Below are positions 62,935 to 64,000 of a stretch of DNA of 64,000 nt, piece by piece; position 1 is the first letter of the stretch, and each line of letters begins with the position of its first letter. The notes under the pieces were generated by a model. That model ran no database searches. It had not been told where the DNA came from and saw only the letters and a program-made list of their open reading frames with translations. Source of the stretch: Hyphomicrobiales bacterium (GTDB lineage: Bacteria; Pseudomonadota; Alphaproteobacteria; Rhizobiales; Rhizobiaceae); NCBI GenBank assembly GCA_900472575.1, contig UCIV01000017.1, positions 62,001 to 126,000 of the forward strand. Direction: 5' to 3'. The position numbers were made by a program, and so were the translations under genes.

Positions 62935-64000
62935 ATGAACGAAGTTCCGCGCAACATGGGGTCGCTCAGCAACAAGGATGCAGCGCCGCACTATCGCGAG
63001 GCGCCGAACAATATCGAGGCGGAACAGGCGCTGCTCGGCGCGATCCTGGTTAACAACGACGCCTATTACCGCGTCTCGGACTTTTTGAAGCCGCCGCATC
63101 TCTACGAACCGCTGCATCGCAAGATTTACGAGGTTGCCGGCGACATCATCCGCATGGGCAAGACAGCCAACCCGATCACGCTGAAGACCTTTCTTCCGGC
63201 CGATGACAAGGTGGGGGACCTGACTGTCGCGCAGTATCTCGCACGTCTTGCCGCCGATGCGGTGTCGATCATCAATGCGGAAGACTACGGTCGGGCGATC
63301 TACGACCTGGCGCTTCGCCGGGCGCTGATCACCATTGGTGAGGATGTCGTCAACATCGCCTATGATGCGCCGCTCGACATGCCGCCGCAAAGCCAGATCG
63401 AGGATACCGAACGCCGTCTTTTCGAACTGGCGGAAACCGGCCGTTACGACGGCGGCTTCCAGTCGTTCAACGACGCGGTGGCGATCGCCATCGACATGGC
63501 GGGGCAGGCATTCGAGCGCGACGGCCAGCTTTCCGGTATTTCTACCGGCATCATGTCGCTCGACGGCAAGATGGGCGGCTTGCAGCGCTCCGACTTGATC
63601 GTGCTCGCAGGACGCCCCGGTATGGGCAAGACCTCGCTTGCCACCAATATCGCCTACAACATCGCCGCGGCTTACGAGCAGGAAATCGCCCCCGATGGCT
63701 CGTTCAAGGCTAAGAATGGCGGCGTCGTCGGCTTTTACTCGCTCGAAATGTCGTCCGAACAGCTGGCCACCCGTATCATCTCCGAGCAGACGGAAGTTTC
63801 GTCGTCAAAGATCCGTCGCGGTGACATTACCGAGGCCGATTTCGAAAAGCTGGTCGCCTGCAGCCAAATGATGCAGAAGGTGCCGCTGTTTATCGACCAG
63901 ACCGGTGGTATCTCGATCGCCCAGCTATCGGCGCGCGCGCGCCGCCTGAAGCGCCAGCGCGGCCTCGATTGCCTGGTGGTCGACTATATCCAGCTGATGA
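62935..64000 (+). CDS. dnaB: Replicative DNA helicase DnaB, 5' part
   Basis: The gene runs off the window after about 355 codons. The N-terminal domain (PNNIEAEQALLGAILVNNDA) binds primase; the RecA-like helicase domain starts with STGIMSLDGKMGGLQRSDLI, Walker A GRPGMGKTSLA, the FYSLEMSSEQLATRI segment and the DCLVVDYIQLM Walker B at the very end. It unwinds DNA at the replication fork. ATG 62935 is followed by a short tail before the conserved core. hdaA in this window controls the same initiation process. Confidence 0.96.
   Translation, partial: MNEVPRNMGSLSNKDAAPHYREAPNNIEAEQALLGAILVNNDAYYRVSDFLKPPHLYEPLHRKIYEVAGDIIRMGKTANPITLKTFLPADDKVGDLTVAQYLARLAADAVSIINAEDYGRAIYDLALRRALITIGEDVVNIAYDAPLDMPPQSQIEDTERRLFELAETGRYDGGFQSFNDAVAIAIDMAGQAFERDGQLSGISTGIMSLDGKMGGLQRSDLIVLAGRPGMGKTSLATNIAYNIAAAYEQEIAPDGSFKAKNGGVVGFYSLEMSSEQLATRIISEQTEVSSSKIRRGDITEADFEKLVACSQMMQKVPLFIDQTGGISIAQLSARARRLKRQRGLDCLVVDYIQLM

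Noticed and set aside
1-64000. tRNA, rRNA, CRISPR array, transposase or prophage genes
   Set aside because: I looked in the gaps on both strands and found no cloverleaf-like sequence, direct-repeat array or transposase/integrase motif; absence by eye is not proof, and a tRNAscan/CRISPR search would settle it.

Overview
The window looks like chromosomal core sequence from a Rhizobiaceae-type alphaproteobacterium (Rhizobium/Agrobacterium relatives). The evidence is gene order and protein style: perM-hdaA-ppk-ppx, pepA-holC next to lptF-lptG-lptD-surA-pdxA-rsmA, fabD-fabG-acpP-fabF-mltG-yicC-gmk, and rpsF-rpsR-(DUF2232)-rplI-dnaB. The DNA is GC-rich with GC-ending codons. The genus is inferred; no rRNA or tRNA gene is present to test it.

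Layout. 1-6.6 kb: start of a DMT transporter (cut by the window), an AHSA1/SRPBCC protein, then a leftward operon of an AI-2E family membrane protein, hdaA (DnaA inactivation), ppk and ppx (polyphosphate). 6.8-12.6 kb: purM-purN, then leftward phnM, a Nudix hydrolase and a molybdopterin oxidoreductase. 12.7-18.3 kb: rlmJ, a flippase-like membrane protein, RNase T2, a GST, a 42-residue basic protein, an orphan Bug/TctC binding protein and an outer-membrane beta-barrel. 18.9-24.9 kb: uvrC, pgsA, moaD, moaE, an orphan LivH-type permease, a CGNR zinc-finger regulator overlapping a lipoprotein gene, and ndk. 25-33.6 kb: a second GST, DinB, a degenerate GGDEF protein, an ABC-F ATPase, an S9 peptidase and a secreted GDSL/SGNH-like protein in a locally AT-rich setting.

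33.6-43.4 kb: holC-pepA (left) and lptF-lptG-lptD-surA-pdxA-rsmA (right), linking LPS export, outer-membrane biogenesis, vitamin B6 synthesis and rRNA methylation. 43.4-49.8 kb: a CobW-family GTPase with a Zur-like box, then a cobalamin riboswitch driving two tandem substrate-binding proteins, a BtuC/FecD-type permease, an ATPase and a methyltransferase. 49.8-56.4 kb: gmk, yicC, mltG and the fatty-acid cluster fabF, acpP, fabG, fabD. 56.6-59.9 kb: an aldo/keto reductase and a two-gene cassette of unknown function behind a perfect 15-bp palindrome. 59.9-64 kb: rpsF, rpsR, a DUF2232 membrane protein, rplI, and dnaB (runs off the window) behind two near-consensus DnaA boxes.

Most of the window is housekeeping. 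The places most worth a second look are the palindrome-controlled cassette at 57.8-59.9 kb, the SGNH gene at 31.7-33.6 kb whose upstream region shares a 10-mer with that palindrome, the riboswitch locus with its gated small upstream ORF, and the DnaA-box pair before dnaB. No transposase, prophage, CRISPR array, tRNA or rRNA was found.
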